A DNA stretch of 64,000 nt from assembly GCA_945787655.1 (NCBI GenBank), contig CALZIJ010000002.1, positions 6,697 through 70,696 on the forward strand, written 5' to 3'. The notes under the pieces were generated by a model, which was not told the DNA's origin, made no database searches, and saw only the letters and a list, made by a program, of their open reading frames with translations. Source of the DNA: Nitrospiria bacterium. GTDB taxonomy: Bacteria; Nitrospirota; Nitrospiria; SBBL01; JAADHI01. Position numbers and translations under genes: made by a program. Positions 7,293 through 17,888 of the stretch are shown one piece after another; position 1 is the stretch's first letter, and each line of letters starts with the position of its first letter.

Positions 7293-9170
7293 TTAAGGGT
7301 TGGAGTTGGAGACTGTTATTTCATAAGTTCCCAGCAGTCCTGCCGAGGGCGGTGCATTTTCAGAATGACGGACTTCAGCTTTATAGGTTTCGGTCCCGGT
7401 CGCGGTAAATGTCACTAAAGAAGCGAGGTTACTCAAGTTGTTTTTGGGACAAGTGTTCACACTGCAAGAGGAAAAATTCCCCCCATTCGCATTGTCATTT
7501 GTCGCGATCGTCAGTCCGGAAGCGTTTTTAATGGTTAGAAAGGTGTCTGTCCCGTTTGTGAGATTGAGGGTTTCTACTGTATAAGATTCTCCTGAAACCA
7601 CATTAAAGGTAAACACATCGACATCGTCTACAGGGTCCAGGGATACCGTCGGGTCCCGATAGAGGGTATATGTGGTGCCCGAAGAAATGGCCGGCTCCGA
7701 CCCTTCTGCGGCATCTGCAAACAGCTTGATTTGCCGTTCTTGCAAAAGGGTCTGAAATGCGGTCTGGTCTCCAGTGGACCTGTCCTGCACAAATTGCGTC
7801 CAAAATGTTTCCATTGTCGTCGGTTTCTGTGTCGGAAAGCTTGCAGAGATTTTAAAAATATCTGAAAAGCTTAAATCCACTGAATCATTTTCCACGAGAT
7901 CCACAGGATCATACAGATCCCACAATAACCCTGAAACCGCAATTTCACTTGTGGTATATTTTATAAAGGAAGAAAAGGTTTGAAACCCAGGCACCGTGTA
8001 ATCTTCCAGGTTGACAGAAATAAAAATTCCTTCGGGCACCGTATCCACGTAATCTTCGCGATTCAACACGGCAATAGCAAAAAAGGTCGCCCACCCTTCC
8101 GACCAGCTCAGTCGAATATCCTGGTCACTTTCGGTTAAGGAATGGTCCCCCCCTAGGGAATCGTCCCGTAAAAACTTGCTGACAATAAAATGGCCGTATT
8201 CATGAACGATCACGGAATCATCATATTCATCGGTATCCCCGCCAGCTGAATCATCGCCCAGTAAGGAAATGGCATCCACCGAGTCATCATAAAACGAGCC
8301 CTTGGTACTTCCAGGCTCCCAATACACGGTAATCAAGGGCGGAACGCAGCCCGGGTATTGTGACGAAGGGCATGGGTCAACATTCTGAACAACCCTGCTC
8401 GCATCCATTATCACATCCAGAATATTAAAAGCTCCCCCTATCCGGCTCGACACTGTGGCGGTGACATCCTGTGTAATCGACAAGGGATCCCCTCCGCTGT
8501 CATCAATACCTGAAGAAATAAACCAGAGAACTTCTTTATTAAGTACATTATCCTTGATTTCAATTTTTGCGTTCTCTGCCGTTCCGGTTTTGCTGTAAAC
8601 CTTGAGATACACCCCTGCACTGTTTCCGCTGTTATCCACGGTCAGGTGATAATCTCCATTTTCATCTGTCGCTGAAGTCCCCAATGTTTTTAGCCCATCG
8701 ATTGCGACCACTTCAACAACCACGTTCCGAATCGGTTTTTCCAAAAGGGTCCCGGTAAATCCATTCGAATCATACAAGCGATCCTCATATCTGGCATTGC
8801 CCGAAAGGGTCAGTGACGCTGCCCCGGGATTAGGACTCTTCGCCCAAATGGTCGCTGAGCCGCTGACACCTCCGGAAGTCGCCGTAATCATAGCGACCCC
8901 GACTTGCTTGGCCGTGACGAGCCCATCCGAGTTGACCGATATTGTGTCAGGATCGTCCGATTGCCATGCAAACAAGACATTTTGTGCCGCGTCACCGGTA
9001 GACAAGGTTAAGGTCGCTGTCAATTGCGCCGTTTCTTCCCCGGCCACCAGCGTTGTGGTACTCGGCGTAATCGTAATTCGGTCGGCTTGAGAGGATGGAT
9101 TATTGTTACTACTGCTGCAAGCCGTACTGAAGACCCAAGTAACAAACAAAAGTGTGAGGCGTTTCTTCAA
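7293..9170 (-). CDS. Secreted metalloprotease-like lipoprotein with BIG2 and PPC domains
   Basis: The 625-residue protein has a signal peptide ending in a lipoprotein-like STAC site (Cys18, imperfect lipobox). A bacterial Ig-like (BIG2) domain follows at about 28-110, then a carboxypeptidase-regulatory-like beta domain at about 120-205. A gluzincin-type zinc site follows, HEYGH at 323-327 with a candidate third ligand in SEGWA (Glu358). The C-terminus is a pre-peptidase C-terminal (PPC) domain rich in T, N and D. It is expected at the cell surface or in the periplasm, cleaving an unknown protein. A TTG at 9170 is preferred because it gives a short clean signal peptide. An in-frame TTG at 9194 would overlap the upstream gene. 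It does not match a peptidase family I can name with certainty. Confidence 0.68.
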   Translation of the reverse strand: MKKRLTLLFVTWVFSTACSSSNNNPSSQADRITITPSTTTLVAGEETAQLTATLTLSTGDAAQNVLFAWQSDDPDTISVNSDGLVTAKQVGVAMITATSGGVSGSATIWAKSPNPGAASLTLSGNARYEDRLYDSNGFTGTLLEKPIRNVVVEVVAIDGLKTLGTSATDENGDYHLTVDNSGNSAGVYLKVYSKTGTAENAKIEIKDNVLNKEVLWFISSGIDDSGGDPLSITQDVTATVSSRIGGAFNILDVIMDASRVVQNVDPCPSSQYPGCVPPLITVYWEPGSTKGSFYDDSVDAISLLGDDSAGGDTDEYDDSVIVHEYGHFIVSKFLRDDSLGGDHSLTESDQDIRLSWSEGWATFFAIAVLNREDYVDTVPEGIFISVNLEDYTVPGFQTFSSFIKYTTSEIAVSGLLWDLYDPVDLVENDSVDLSFSDIFKISASFPTQKPTTMETFWTQFVQDRSTGDQTAFQTLLQERQIKLFADAAEGSEPAISSGTTYTLYRDPTVSLDPVDDVDVFTFNVVSGESYTVETLNLTNGTDTFLTIKNASGLTIATNDNANGGNFSSCSVNTCPKNNLSNLASLVTFTATGTETYKAEVRHSENAPPSAGLLGTYEITVSNSNP

Positions 9171-9174
9171 TCGA

Positions 9175-9642
9175 TTATTTCTTTCTAAAATCAAAAATAG
9201 AACGTTGCTTCCTCTTGCCGTTATCTGGGGGGGTCAAAGACCGCTCAGGGATTTCACCTTCCAAGGTCAGGCTGTTTATTTGCGTATAAGCGGCACCATT
9301 TGGAAAATGCACGATCGCCCTGCCTTCCACAACAGGATTGACACCACTGCTGCTCACCACTCTGATTTTTATCTGATGGGATTCTCCGGCTTGAAGCTGT
9401 CCTTTCCATGCCGGTGTTCCTCCGACCAGTACAACATTTCGCGGAAGATCAATTAAAAGTTCAATCGACGCCGTATCCGTATGAACCCGGGCGGTCAGAA
9501 TAATTTCCGTTTCCTCCGAATGAAGGGTATGTTGTTGAAATATGAGGTGAACCGGCGGACGCGGTTTGGCCCCAAGGCTTTCTTGAGCAACAAAAGCGGT
9601 ATAAACCACCATGAGAAAAAAGAGCAATTTGCCTTTTATCAT
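9175..9642 (-). CDS. Secreted protein of unknown function
   Basis: This 155-residue product begins with a signal peptide (IKGKLLFFLMVVYTAFVAQ...LGA). It continues as a beta-rich domain and ends in a basic tail (GKRKQRSIFDFRKK). I recognise no family. The body alternates hydrophobic strands (IELLIDLPRNVVLVGG) as in immunoglobulin-like or late-embryogenesis-type folds. The second of two adjacent ATG codons is chosen because it sits five bases after GAGGGG. It leads directly into the metalloprotease-like lipoprotein, so the two are probably co-expressed and may act together outside the cytoplasm. Confidence 0.6.
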   Translation of the reverse strand: MIKGKLLFFLMVVYTAFVAQESLGAKPRPPVHLIFQQHTLHSEETEIILTARVHTDTASIELLIDLPRNVVLVGGTPAWKGQLQAGESHQIKIRVVSSSGVNPVVEGRAIVHFPNGAAYTQINSLTLEGEIPERSLTPPDNGKRKQRSIFDFRKK

Positions 9643-9703
9643 CATCCCCTCTTAAAATTTATAAAACAGAACGCAGTCCGGATGTCAGATGAATGACTGG
9701 ACT

Positions 9704-10669
9704 TTATTTTATCACAAAATGAGGCAGGGGTTTCCCTTCAAACCTTGCTTTCAGGTTTTCAAGAACAATAAACCCCATTTTAACGCGGGTTTCCTTAGAG
9801 GCCGACCCAATGTGCGGTAAAGTCACCACATTGTTCATTTTGAGCAATGCGGAAGAAATCACCGGCTCTGCTTCAAAAACATCAAGCCCTGCACCCGCAA
9901 TCTCTTTTTCCAGCAAAGCCGTGCAAAGCGCCTGCTCATCCACAACCGGCCCGCGGGAGGTATTAATCAGAAACGCATTTTTTTTCATCCGATGCAAGGC
10001 AGGCGCATCAATCAAATAACGGGAATCCATATTTAATGGCAAATGTAATGTCACAAAATCCGAGGCTTCCAGTAATGCCGTCAAAGGCTGAAATACAAGG
10101 CCAAGGGATTGTTCTTCTGCCGGACTCAACGGCCTTCGGCTGTAATAAATTGTTTTCATATTAAACCCCGCGGCCCGACGTGCGACGGCTTTTCCAATCC
10201 GGCCCATGCCTATAATCCCCAGGGTTTTTCCAAAGATGTCAGCGCCCATCATTTCGGTCGGCGCCCACCCGGTCCATTGTCCGGACTGAACCCATTGATG
10301 GGCTTCACAAATCCTGCGTGAAACCGCCATAAGAAGGGCCCAGGTTAAATCCGCTGTCGTTTCAGTCAAGACTCCCGGAGTATTGGTTACTGCGATTCGA
10401 TGTTTTTGAGCCGCTTTTAAATCAATATTGTTGTACCCTACCGCATAATTTGCCACAATTTTCAATAACGGTCCCGCCTCAAAAACCTCTTGATCAATGG
10501 GATCACTCAACATGGAGATGATTCCGTCCGCCTGCTTGACACCCGCCAAAATTTCTTTCTTTTCAAGAGGGCGGTCGGGAGGATCATAGCGAAAATCAAA
10601 CTCGGTTTTTAGTGCATCCATCACGGGCTTTGGGAGTGCACGGGTAGAAAAAACAACGGGTTTTGGCAT
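9704..10669 (-). CDS. D-isomer 2-hydroxyacid dehydrogenase (glyoxylate/hydroxypyruvate reductase-like)
   Basis: The 321 residues show the full family layout. The NAD(P) fold has GIIGMGRIGKAVA near residue 150, the catalytic arginine lies in NTSRGPVVDE, and the acid/base histidine lies in LPHIGSASKETR. Closest known members are GyaR-like glyoxylate reductases and GRHPR, which reduce glyoxylate or hydroxypyruvate in the cytoplasm. The exact substrate cannot be read from the sequence. The gene follows recN by 28 bases on the same strand and is probably co-transcribed with it. Confidence 0.85.
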   Translation of the reverse strand: MPKPVVFSTRALPKPVMDALKTEFDFRYDPPDRPLEKKEILAGVKQADGIISMLSDPIDQEVFEAGPLLKIVANYAVGYNNIDLKAAQKHRIAVTNTPGVLTETTADLTWALLMAVSRRICEAHQWVQSGQWTGWAPTEMMGADIFGKTLGIIGMGRIGKAVARRAAGFNMKTIYYSRRPLSPAEEQSLGLVFQPLTALLEASDFVTLHLPLNMDSRYLIDAPALHRMKKNAFLINTSRGPVVDEQALCTALLEKEIAGAGLDVFEAEPVISSALLKMNNVVTLPHIGSASKETRVKMGFIVLENLKARFEGKPLPHFVIK

Positions 10670-10697
10670 CGGGATTTCCAGTCAGTTCATTAAAGTG

Positions 10698-12359
10698 TTA
10701 CCGGGCGCTGATCATTTCTGCAGCATGCTGGCGGGTCAAGTCAGTAATGGTGACGCCGCCCAGCATTCGGGCCAATTCTTCTACGCGCTCCGGGTAGGAC
10801 AATTCACGAATAGAAGTCACAATTCTCTTCCCTGCGGTTTTCTTTTCAACAAAATAATGATGGTCTGCCAAAGAAGCAATCTGTGGTAAGTGTGTGATAC
10901 AAAGCACCTGATGTTGTTTGGACAAGGTAAAAAGACGTCGGCCAACCCGCTCCGCGATGCCGCCGCCGACTCCGGCATCGACTTCATCAAAAACAAAAGT
11001 CGGGACAGGGTCTACTTCGGCAAGGACAACTTTGAGCGCCAGCATAATTCGGGACAATTCGCCCCCCGAAGCAATCTTAGCCAAACCTCTCGGTGTTTCA
11101 CCCGGCAAGGCGATCAAAAATTCTACTTGATCAATGCCAGTCAGGGTCGGTTCAGTGCGGGAAATTTCCACTTGAAACACGGTCATCCCCATCCCCAAAC
11201 CGTCGAGCTCTACATTAACTCTGTCTTGTAGTTGACTTCCTTTTTTTGTACGGGCCCCACTGAGATTTTCAGCGGATTCAGCCATTTTTTTCTCGATCGT
11301 CTGTAGTTCACCTTCCACTTCCTTCAGCCTTAGTGCACTTTCAGAATGACCGGATAATCGGTCTTCAAGCTCTTGTTGATAGGTCAATAACTCGGTCACA
11401 GATCGTTGATATTTGCGCTTGAGCTGCTGAATAAGAAACAGGCGTGACGAGACTTCCTCCAACCGGTCCGGATAATATTCATCCTCCTGAATCCGCCCCC
11501 GGAGCAGTGCGGCCAACTCCTTGAGCTGGATTTGTGATTCTTTCCACAGGGCAAGTTCAGTGCCCGCATCTCCCGTGATATTTCCAAGATCCTGAAGCGC
11601 ATGACCAATCTCGTCCAGGTGGGTCAGAATACCGCCTTCGTCGGTCAAACGGGACTGGGCTTCCTGGGTGGTCGATAACAGCTGTTCCCACTGTCTCAGC
11701 GTACGTTCTTCCCGCTCAAGCTCAGCCTCCTCCTCCGGATCAAGTTTCGCGTCTTGAATTTCAGTGAGCTGAAAAGAATAGAATTCAGTTTGTTCCTCCG
11801 ATGCCGCAATGTGCTGTTTCAGCGTCTCCCGTTCTTTTATTAATGCGGACCACCGTTGAAAATCAGATTGGTAGGCTTTTTTGAGTCGGGTCAAAGCACC
11901 AAAATCATCAAGCAAGGTACGCTGCCAATCCAGGCGGGTCAACAACTGCTGGCCTTGCTGGCCATGCACTTCCACCAATTGCTGCCCAACCTCCTTTAAC
12001 ATGCTTAAGGTCGCCATCCCGCCATTTAAGTAGGCACGATTTTTTCCATTTTTACTCAGGATACGCCGAATTAACAACTCGTCGGAATCATCTGTATCCA
12101 ACTGATGTGTTCCAATCAAGCCACTGGACGAGGGGTTTGAAAAAACAGAGGCATCAAAAGCGGCCTCAATCGTTGCTTCTTTTTCACCTTCGCGCACACC
12201 TTCTCCGAGAGATCGCTCTCCAAGAATGAGAGAAAGCGCGCCAATGAGGATGGACTTTCCGGCGCCAGTTTCACCGGTGATGACATTAAACCCTTCAGAC
12301 AGAGGGAGAGAGACTTCATCAATAATTGCATAATTCTTGATATGAAGCTCTCTTAACAT
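10698..12359 (-). CDS. recN: DNA repair protein RecN
   Basis: RecN is an SMC-like ATPase acting in double-strand-break repair. The 553-residue protein has Walker A near the N-terminus (TGETGAGKSIL), a long central coiled coil (about 150-360), and the C-terminal ABC signature and Walker B region (ASGGELSRIMLALK, FDEVDAGVGGGIAERVG). Length is normal for the family. It lies 16 bases after trxA and before the hydroxyacid dehydrogenase in the same direction. I see no LexA box in the short gap, so expression probably comes from the trxA promoter. Confidence 0.95.
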   Translation of the reverse strand: MLRELHIKNYAIIDEVSLPLSEGFNVITGETGAGKSILIGALSLILGERSLGEGVREGEKEATIEAAFDASVFSNPSSSGLIGTHQLDTDDSDELLIRRILSKNGKNRAYLNGGMATLSMLKEVGQQLVEVHGQQGQQLLTRLDWQRTLLDDFGALTRLKKAYQSDFQRWSALIKERETLKQHIAASEEQTEFYSFQLTEIQDAKLDPEEEAELEREERTLRQWEQLLSTTQEAQSRLTDEGGILTHLDEIGHALQDLGNITGDAGTELALWKESQIQLKELAALLRGRIQEDEYYPDRLEEVSSRLFLIQQLKRKYQRSVTELLTYQQELEDRLSGHSESALRLKEVEGELQTIEKKMAESAENLSGARTKKGSQLQDRVNVELDGLGMGMTVFQVEISRTEPTLTGIDQVEFLIALPGETPRGLAKIASGGELSRIMLALKVVLAEVDPVPTFVFDEVDAGVGGGIAERVGRRLFTLSKQHQVLCITHLPQIASLADHHYFVEKKTAGKRIVTSIRELSYPERVEELARMLGGVTITDLTRQHAAEMISAR

Positions 12360-12375
12360 GAGACTTCAGTGCCGG

Positions 12376-12705
12376 TTATGTGGTAAGCACGGCATCAATT
12401 TTTTCCTTGAATTGTTTTTTGGAGGCCGCACCGACGATCTTATCAATCACTTTCCCTTCCTTAAAAAAGAGAAGAGAAGGGATTCCCATAATTTGGTGTT
12501 GACTGGCAATTTCCGGATTTTCATCGGTGTTTAGTTTGCAGACCTTCATTTTTCCCTGGTACTCTTCCGCAAGCTCTTCAATGGTGGGTGCGATCATTTT
12601 ACACGGCCCGCACCAAGCGGCCCAAAAGTCAACCATAACCGGTGTGGAAGACTGCATCACTTCTTGTTGCCAGGTTTGACTGTTCACTTCTACTGCATTT
12701 CCCAT
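12376..12705 (-). CDS. trxA: Thioredoxin
   Basis: The 109-residue protein has the classical active site WCGPCK and the cis-proline loop MGIPSLLFF, typical of cytoplasmic thioredoxin 1, which reduces protein disulfides. GGAG precedes the ATG. A strong sigma-70-type promoter lies about 85 bases upstream, and the groL terminator separates it from the chaperonin operon. recN follows closely. Confidence 0.96.
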   Translation of the reverse strand: MGNAVEVNSQTWQQEVMQSSTPVMVDFWAAWCGPCKMIAPTIEELAEEYQGKMKVCKLNTDENPEIASQHQIMGIPSLLFFKEGKVIDKIVGAASKKQFKEKIDAVLTT

Positions 12706-12789
12706 TCTCTCTCCTTCTTTATACGAATTCGCTTTGATTTAATCCATGCAAAGGCCGCTTCATTCTGACTGTTTGATGAATAGGAGTTC

Positions 12790-12818
12790 ATTCTAAAAAA
12801 AGTCAGTAATGAAGTCAA
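12790..12818 (-). promoter_or_regulatory. Sigma-70-type promoter for trxA-recN
   Basis: TTGACT at 12818-12813 and TAGAAT at 12795-12790 are separated by exactly 17 bases on the minus strand. The position between the groL terminator and trxA supports an independent transcription unit. Confidence 0.75.
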
Positions 12819-12855
12819 TCTTATGCACCGCTATTTACTTTAGCACAAAGATAAA

Positions 12856-12895
12856 AAAGCCTCCCTTTTCCGAAATCACGGAAAAGGGAGGCTTT
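12856..12895 (-). terminator. Intrinsic terminator of groS-groL
   Basis: A perfect 17-bp inverted repeat with a six-base loop is followed on the minus strand by a T run (CTTTTTTATC). It sits about 30 bases beyond the groL stop, as expected for a strong factor-independent terminator. Confidence 0.93.
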
Positions 12896-12923
12896 GGCAT
12901 TCATGAATGCTTGAGGCGTTAAA

Positions 12924-14576
<1,653 letters not shown>

Positions 14577-14661
14577 TCATTCCTCCTAAATGTTTTACTA
14601 CAAAAGCATTCTTATTCAATTTCCTAGGTTCACTTAACTCAAGTCTTCCTGAGAAAAACAA

Positions 14662-14943
14662 TTATCCAATCACGCCTAAAATATCTTCTTCTTTTAGAAT
14701 TAAATATTCTTCATCATCGATGTTGATTTTGCTGCCAGAATATTTATCAAAGAGGACGGTCTCTCCTACCTTCACATCCTTGACTTCACTGCCAATTGCC
14801 TCAATAACCCCTTTTTGGGGTTTTTCTTTAGCAGCATCCGGGATATAGAGACCACTTGCTGTTTTATCCGGTTCTGCAGCATAGCTTACAAACACCCGCT
14901 CTTTTAATGGTCTAAACTTTACTGCTGATTTTGTTTCTCCCAT
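14662..14943 (-). CDS. groS: Co-chaperonin GroES
   Basis: The 93-residue protein carries the GroES fold with a mobile loop region (AAEPDKTASGLYIPDAAKE) and the conserved end EEDILGVIG. It caps the GroEL ring. AAGGAGGAG precedes the ATG. It is first in the operon, and its 5' region holds promoter and CIRCE sequences. Confidence 0.97.
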   Translation of the reverse strand: MGETKSAVKFRPLKERVFVSYAAEPDKTASGLYIPDAAKEKPQKGVIEAIGSEVKDVKVGETVLFDKYSGSKINIDDEEYLILKEEDILGVIG

Positions 14944-15053
14944 CTCTTTTACTCCTCCTTAGTTAAAATAAACACTTCTTTATTTAATGATGCGTTCCCG
15001 ATCCTTAGGACTTCAGGATAAAACGCGCCTCATCAACATAGAGCGCCACGATA

Positions 15054-15080
15054 TTAGCACTCTCATTATATGAGTGCTAA
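15054..15080. promoter_or_regulatory. CIRCE operator (HrcA binding site)
   Basis: TTAGCACTC, nine bases, then GAGTGCTAA is an exact match to the CIRCE consensus. It overlaps the predicted transcription start of groS-groL, so the heat-shock repressor HrcA should control the operon. hrcA itself is not in the window. Confidence 0.97.
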
Positions 15081-15085
15081 CACCT

Positions 15086-15113
15086 TATATAATAATCAAA
15101 ATCTTAAAATCAA
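15086..15113 (-). promoter_or_regulatory. Sigma-70-type promoter for groS-groL
   Basis: On the minus strand TTGATT (15113-15108) and TATATA (15091-15086) are spaced by 16 bases. The start would fall at the edge of CIRCE, as is usual for HrcA-controlled chaperonin operons. Confidence 0.6.
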
Positions 15114-15194
15114 GGGGGTGGGCTTTATTTTTTTTGAGAAGCCCGCTGGAAGAGAGAAAGATAGGCTATCTAATTGAAATGTATTACTTTTTTA

Positions 15195-16559
15195 CTAGTT
15201 CTTTTGAGCTGAAACGACCTCAGGATCCATTTCCTTGAAGATACGCCACCCTTTCAAAAGGTCAACCGCCTTTTTAAGTTGCGCATCTTCTTCCGGGGAC
15301 ATGTTTTGGGCCTGCGGCAATGGCTCATCACTGTCATCGCCTTCTGTTTGCTCAGGATCTGCAGGATCTGATTCTTCGGAAATGGTTTCATTGGAAAGGT
15401 GGCGCGCCAAGTCTTTTTCCCGGACAATCGGACTTTCCTTGACTTCTTTCGGCAACTCAGGTCGAACAATAATATCCGGGTCAATCCCGGTATTCTGTAT
15501 CGAACGGCCACTCGGGGTATAGTATTTCGCAGTCGTCAACCGAATTGCAGAACCATCTGATAAGGGGAGTATCGTTTGGACAGATCCTTTTCCAAATGTT
15601 TCAGTACCCACTACGACCGCACGCTTCCAATCCTGCAAAGCACCTGCAACAATTTCAGACGCACTGGCGCTGCCTTCATTCACCAATACGATGATGGGAA
15701 TTCTTCCCAGTCGGCTGGACCGACTGGCAATATACTCATCTTCTTTTCCATCACGAGATTTTATGGATACAATTAATTGTCCATTTTCCAAAAATTGCTC
15801 TGAAACTTCTTTAGCAGAATTTAAAAGACCGCCGGGATTATTTCTAAGATCAAGCACAAGCGAATGAATATCCGCGCCCATCAACTTTGCAATGGCTGTC
15901 GAAAGATCCCGAGCCGTATGCTCCTGAAACTGGGTTAATTGAATATATCCGATTCCCGGTTCAAGCAGTCTGGATTTGACGCTTTTAATACGGATGACAT
16001 CCCGTATTAAGGTAAAAACCAGTTCTTCAGGCTCTGATTCCCGATAAATGGTCAGGGTCACCGCCGTTCCTTTTCTTCCCCTCATTTTTTGCACAGCATC
16101 CATCAAGGTCGTCTCTTCTGTCATCACAAAATCATCGACTTTAAGGACCACATCTCCAGGCTTAATCCCCACTTTTGCCGCAGGGGTATCTGCAATTGGA
16201 GCAACGACCACCAGTTTTTTATCCCGGATACCGATTTGCAGCCCTAAACCACCAAATTCTCCCCGTGTATCAACCTGCATTTCCTTGTAAACTTCTGGAG
16301 ACATAAAAGCTGAATGGGCATCCAGCGTATTGAGCATGCCTTTAACGGCACCGTAGACCAGTTCCTTGGTGTCTACCGGTTCGACATAGCTTTTTTTAAG
16401 AGCAGAAAGCACTTCTGAAAAGATTTTAAGATCTTTATAACCATCGGTTTCAGCAGAAACCTTTGTTTCTAGACCCCGGCCCAGAAAAAGAAACGCCCCG
16501 AAAAATCCGAGTGTAGCCAAGAGCAATAAAGTGACACTCATTTTTTTCTTAAATTTCAT
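15195..16559 (-). CDS. ctpA: Carboxy-terminal processing protease CtpA (S41 family)
   Basis: The 454-residue protein has an N-terminal membrane anchor or signal (SVTLLLLATLGFFGAFLF), a PDZ domain at about 85-170 with the GLGLQIG loop, and the S41 protease core. The core has the catalytic serine in NEGSASASEI and the lysine in TFGKGSVQTI. The C-terminal ~80 residues are acidic and low in complexity. It acts in the periplasm, cutting substrates from their C-terminal ends, often lipoproteins or murein hydrolases. It follows the envC-like gene, a common arrangement that suggests control of cell-wall hydrolysis. Confidence 0.93.
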   Translation of the reverse strand: MKFKKKMSVTLLLLATLGFFGAFLFLGRGLETKVSAETDGYKDLKIFSEVLSALKKSYVEPVDTKELVYGAVKGMLNTLDAHSAFMSPEVYKEMQVDTRGEFGGLGLQIGIRDKKLVVVAPIADTPAAKVGIKPGDVVLKVDDFVMTEETTLMDAVQKMRGRKGTAVTLTIYRESEPEELVFTLIRDVIRIKSVKSRLLEPGIGYIQLTQFQEHTARDLSTAIAKLMGADIHSLVLDLRNNPGGLLNSAKEVSEQFLENGQLIVSIKSRDGKEDEYIASRSSRLGRIPIIVLVNEGSASASEIVAGALQDWKRAVVVGTETFGKGSVQTILPLSDGSAIRLTTAKYYTPSGRSIQNTGIDPDIIVRPELPKEVKESPIVREKDLARHLSNETISEESDPADPEQTEGDDSDEPLPQAQNMSPEEDAQLKKAVDLLKGWRIFKEMDPEVVSAQKN

Positions 16560-16696
16560 TATAATTCCTCCAAAAACTCCCGGCCGGGTTTTGTCGATTA
16601 AAACCAGTCAGTTTCCGATATTCGGGTTTGACTTTTAACAACTTGACTCATTTAAATTCTATCATAGCAGGCAAAAACAAGACAGTATAACATGCC

Positions 16697-17881
16697 TTAC
16701 TTCCTTTTTTGAAGCCATGACAGGGGGTTTGTGGGTTCACCCTGGTGCCGAATTTCAAAATAAAGCTTGGCCTCGCTCGATAATCCGGTACCGCCCACCT
16801 CACCAATCGTCCTGTTTTTTGAAACCTGGTCCCCCACACCAACCATTAATTTGGCCAGATGTGCGTAAAGCGAATAATAATTTTCTCCATGATCAATCAT
16901 AATCATCATGCCGTAGCCCCTGAACCAATCCGCAAAAACAACCGTTCCCTCAAACACTGATCGCACTTCCCCGCCTTTGGCTGGAGTAATCTCGATTCCT
17001 TTTCTAAAAATGGTTTCATTAAATTTCGGATGTTTTTGACGACCAAATCGCGCAACCACTTTACCGTCGTTTGGCCAGCGCAGCTTGCCTTTTGCTTTTG
17101 AAAACTTTAATGGCAGGTGGCTGTCCTGTTCTTTTTTCTTTTTTTCAAGTGTCTTGATTAATGATTGAACCTGAGCAGACGATTGTGTCATCTCTGATAC
17201 GGCTTTTTTAAAAATGTCGCGGTCTTTTCGAACAGAAGCCAGCAATCGATTTTTTTTCTTTCGTTCGGAACGGCCTTGTACGATCTTTTGTGCCAGCACC
17301 TCGCGATCAACCATCATATGGTCGATCACGTCGGCCAACCGCGCTTTTTTTTCGATTAACTCTTCATTCATGTCTTTAAACTGACTTAACACCTCATCTT
17401 CCCTTTGGGCCACGGTCTTCATATATTGAATTTTTCTTAATAAATCCGGATAACTTTGAGATGAAAAGAGTATTTTTAATGCGGCCCCCTGCTTTTCTTT
17501 GTAAATGGATTTGAGACGCCCCAGGATTATTTCCCGCCCCTTACTGATTTCAAGGTTTACGTCCTCTATCCGGCTGGTCAGCGTCTTGGCCTCTTTTTCT
17601 TTTTCCCGTATTGTATGCTCCAGTAAGCCTGATTCTTTTTTTAAAAGACTAAACTTGCGGTCCATGATTTCAATATCGGCCAACAGGGAACGTTCTTTTT
17701 TTTGTGAGGCAATGGATCGCTGCTTCTTTTCTTTGATCTGGGTTTCAATTTCTTTCAGCGCTTTTTTTTCTTTTATAATTTGCTGATTAATGTCAGCCGC
17801 CTCTTCTGCGCGGCTGCTTGAAAAATTCAATACAAGCAGGAATACACTGGTACCCAATATGATGAAAATCTTGTTTTTCAT
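16697..17881 (-). CDS. envC: EnvC-like murein hydrolase activator (coiled coil plus degenerate LytM domain)
   Basis: The 394 residues comprise a signal peptide, a long charged coiled coil (about 25-255) and a C-terminal LytM/M23 domain (about 285-390). Metal-site residues expected in active M23 peptidases are altered: the Asp of the GxD stretch is Glu (KGIEITPAKGG), and the final H-x-H is missing (KLYFEIRH). This is typical of EnvC/NlpD activators, which switch on amidases and do not cut peptidoglycan. It sits directly after ftsE-ftsX; FtsEX drives EnvC in Escherichia coli through its coiled coil. I infer the same septal role here. Confidence 0.85.
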   Translation of the reverse strand: MKNKIFIILGTSVFLLVLNFSSSRAEEAADINQQIIKEKKALKEIETQIKEKKQRSIASQKKERSLLADIEIMDRKFSLLKKESGLLEHTIREKEKEAKTLTSRIEDVNLEISKGREIILGRLKSIYKEKQGAALKILFSSQSYPDLLRKIQYMKTVAQREDEVLSQFKDMNEELIEKKARLADVIDHMMVDREVLAQKIVQGRSERKKKNRLLASVRKDRDIFKKAVSEMTQSSAQVQSLIKTLEKKKKEQDSHLPLKFSKAKGKLRWPNDGKVVARFGRQKHPKFNETIFRKGIEITPAKGGEVRSVFEGTVVFADWFRGYGMMIMIDHGENYYSLYAHLAKLMVGVGDQVSKNRTIGEVGGTGLSSEAKLYFEIRHQGEPTNPLSWLQKRK

Positions 17882-17888
17882 CTGGTGA

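Noticed and set aside
12897-12910. Palindrome GCATTCATGAATGC after groL
   Set aside because: Short and adjacent to the strong terminator; nothing distinguishes it from chance.
16560-16696. Separate promoter for ctpA in the gap after envC
   Set aside because: Several TATGAT/TAGAAT-like hexamers occur, but none has a convincing -35 at proper spacing.
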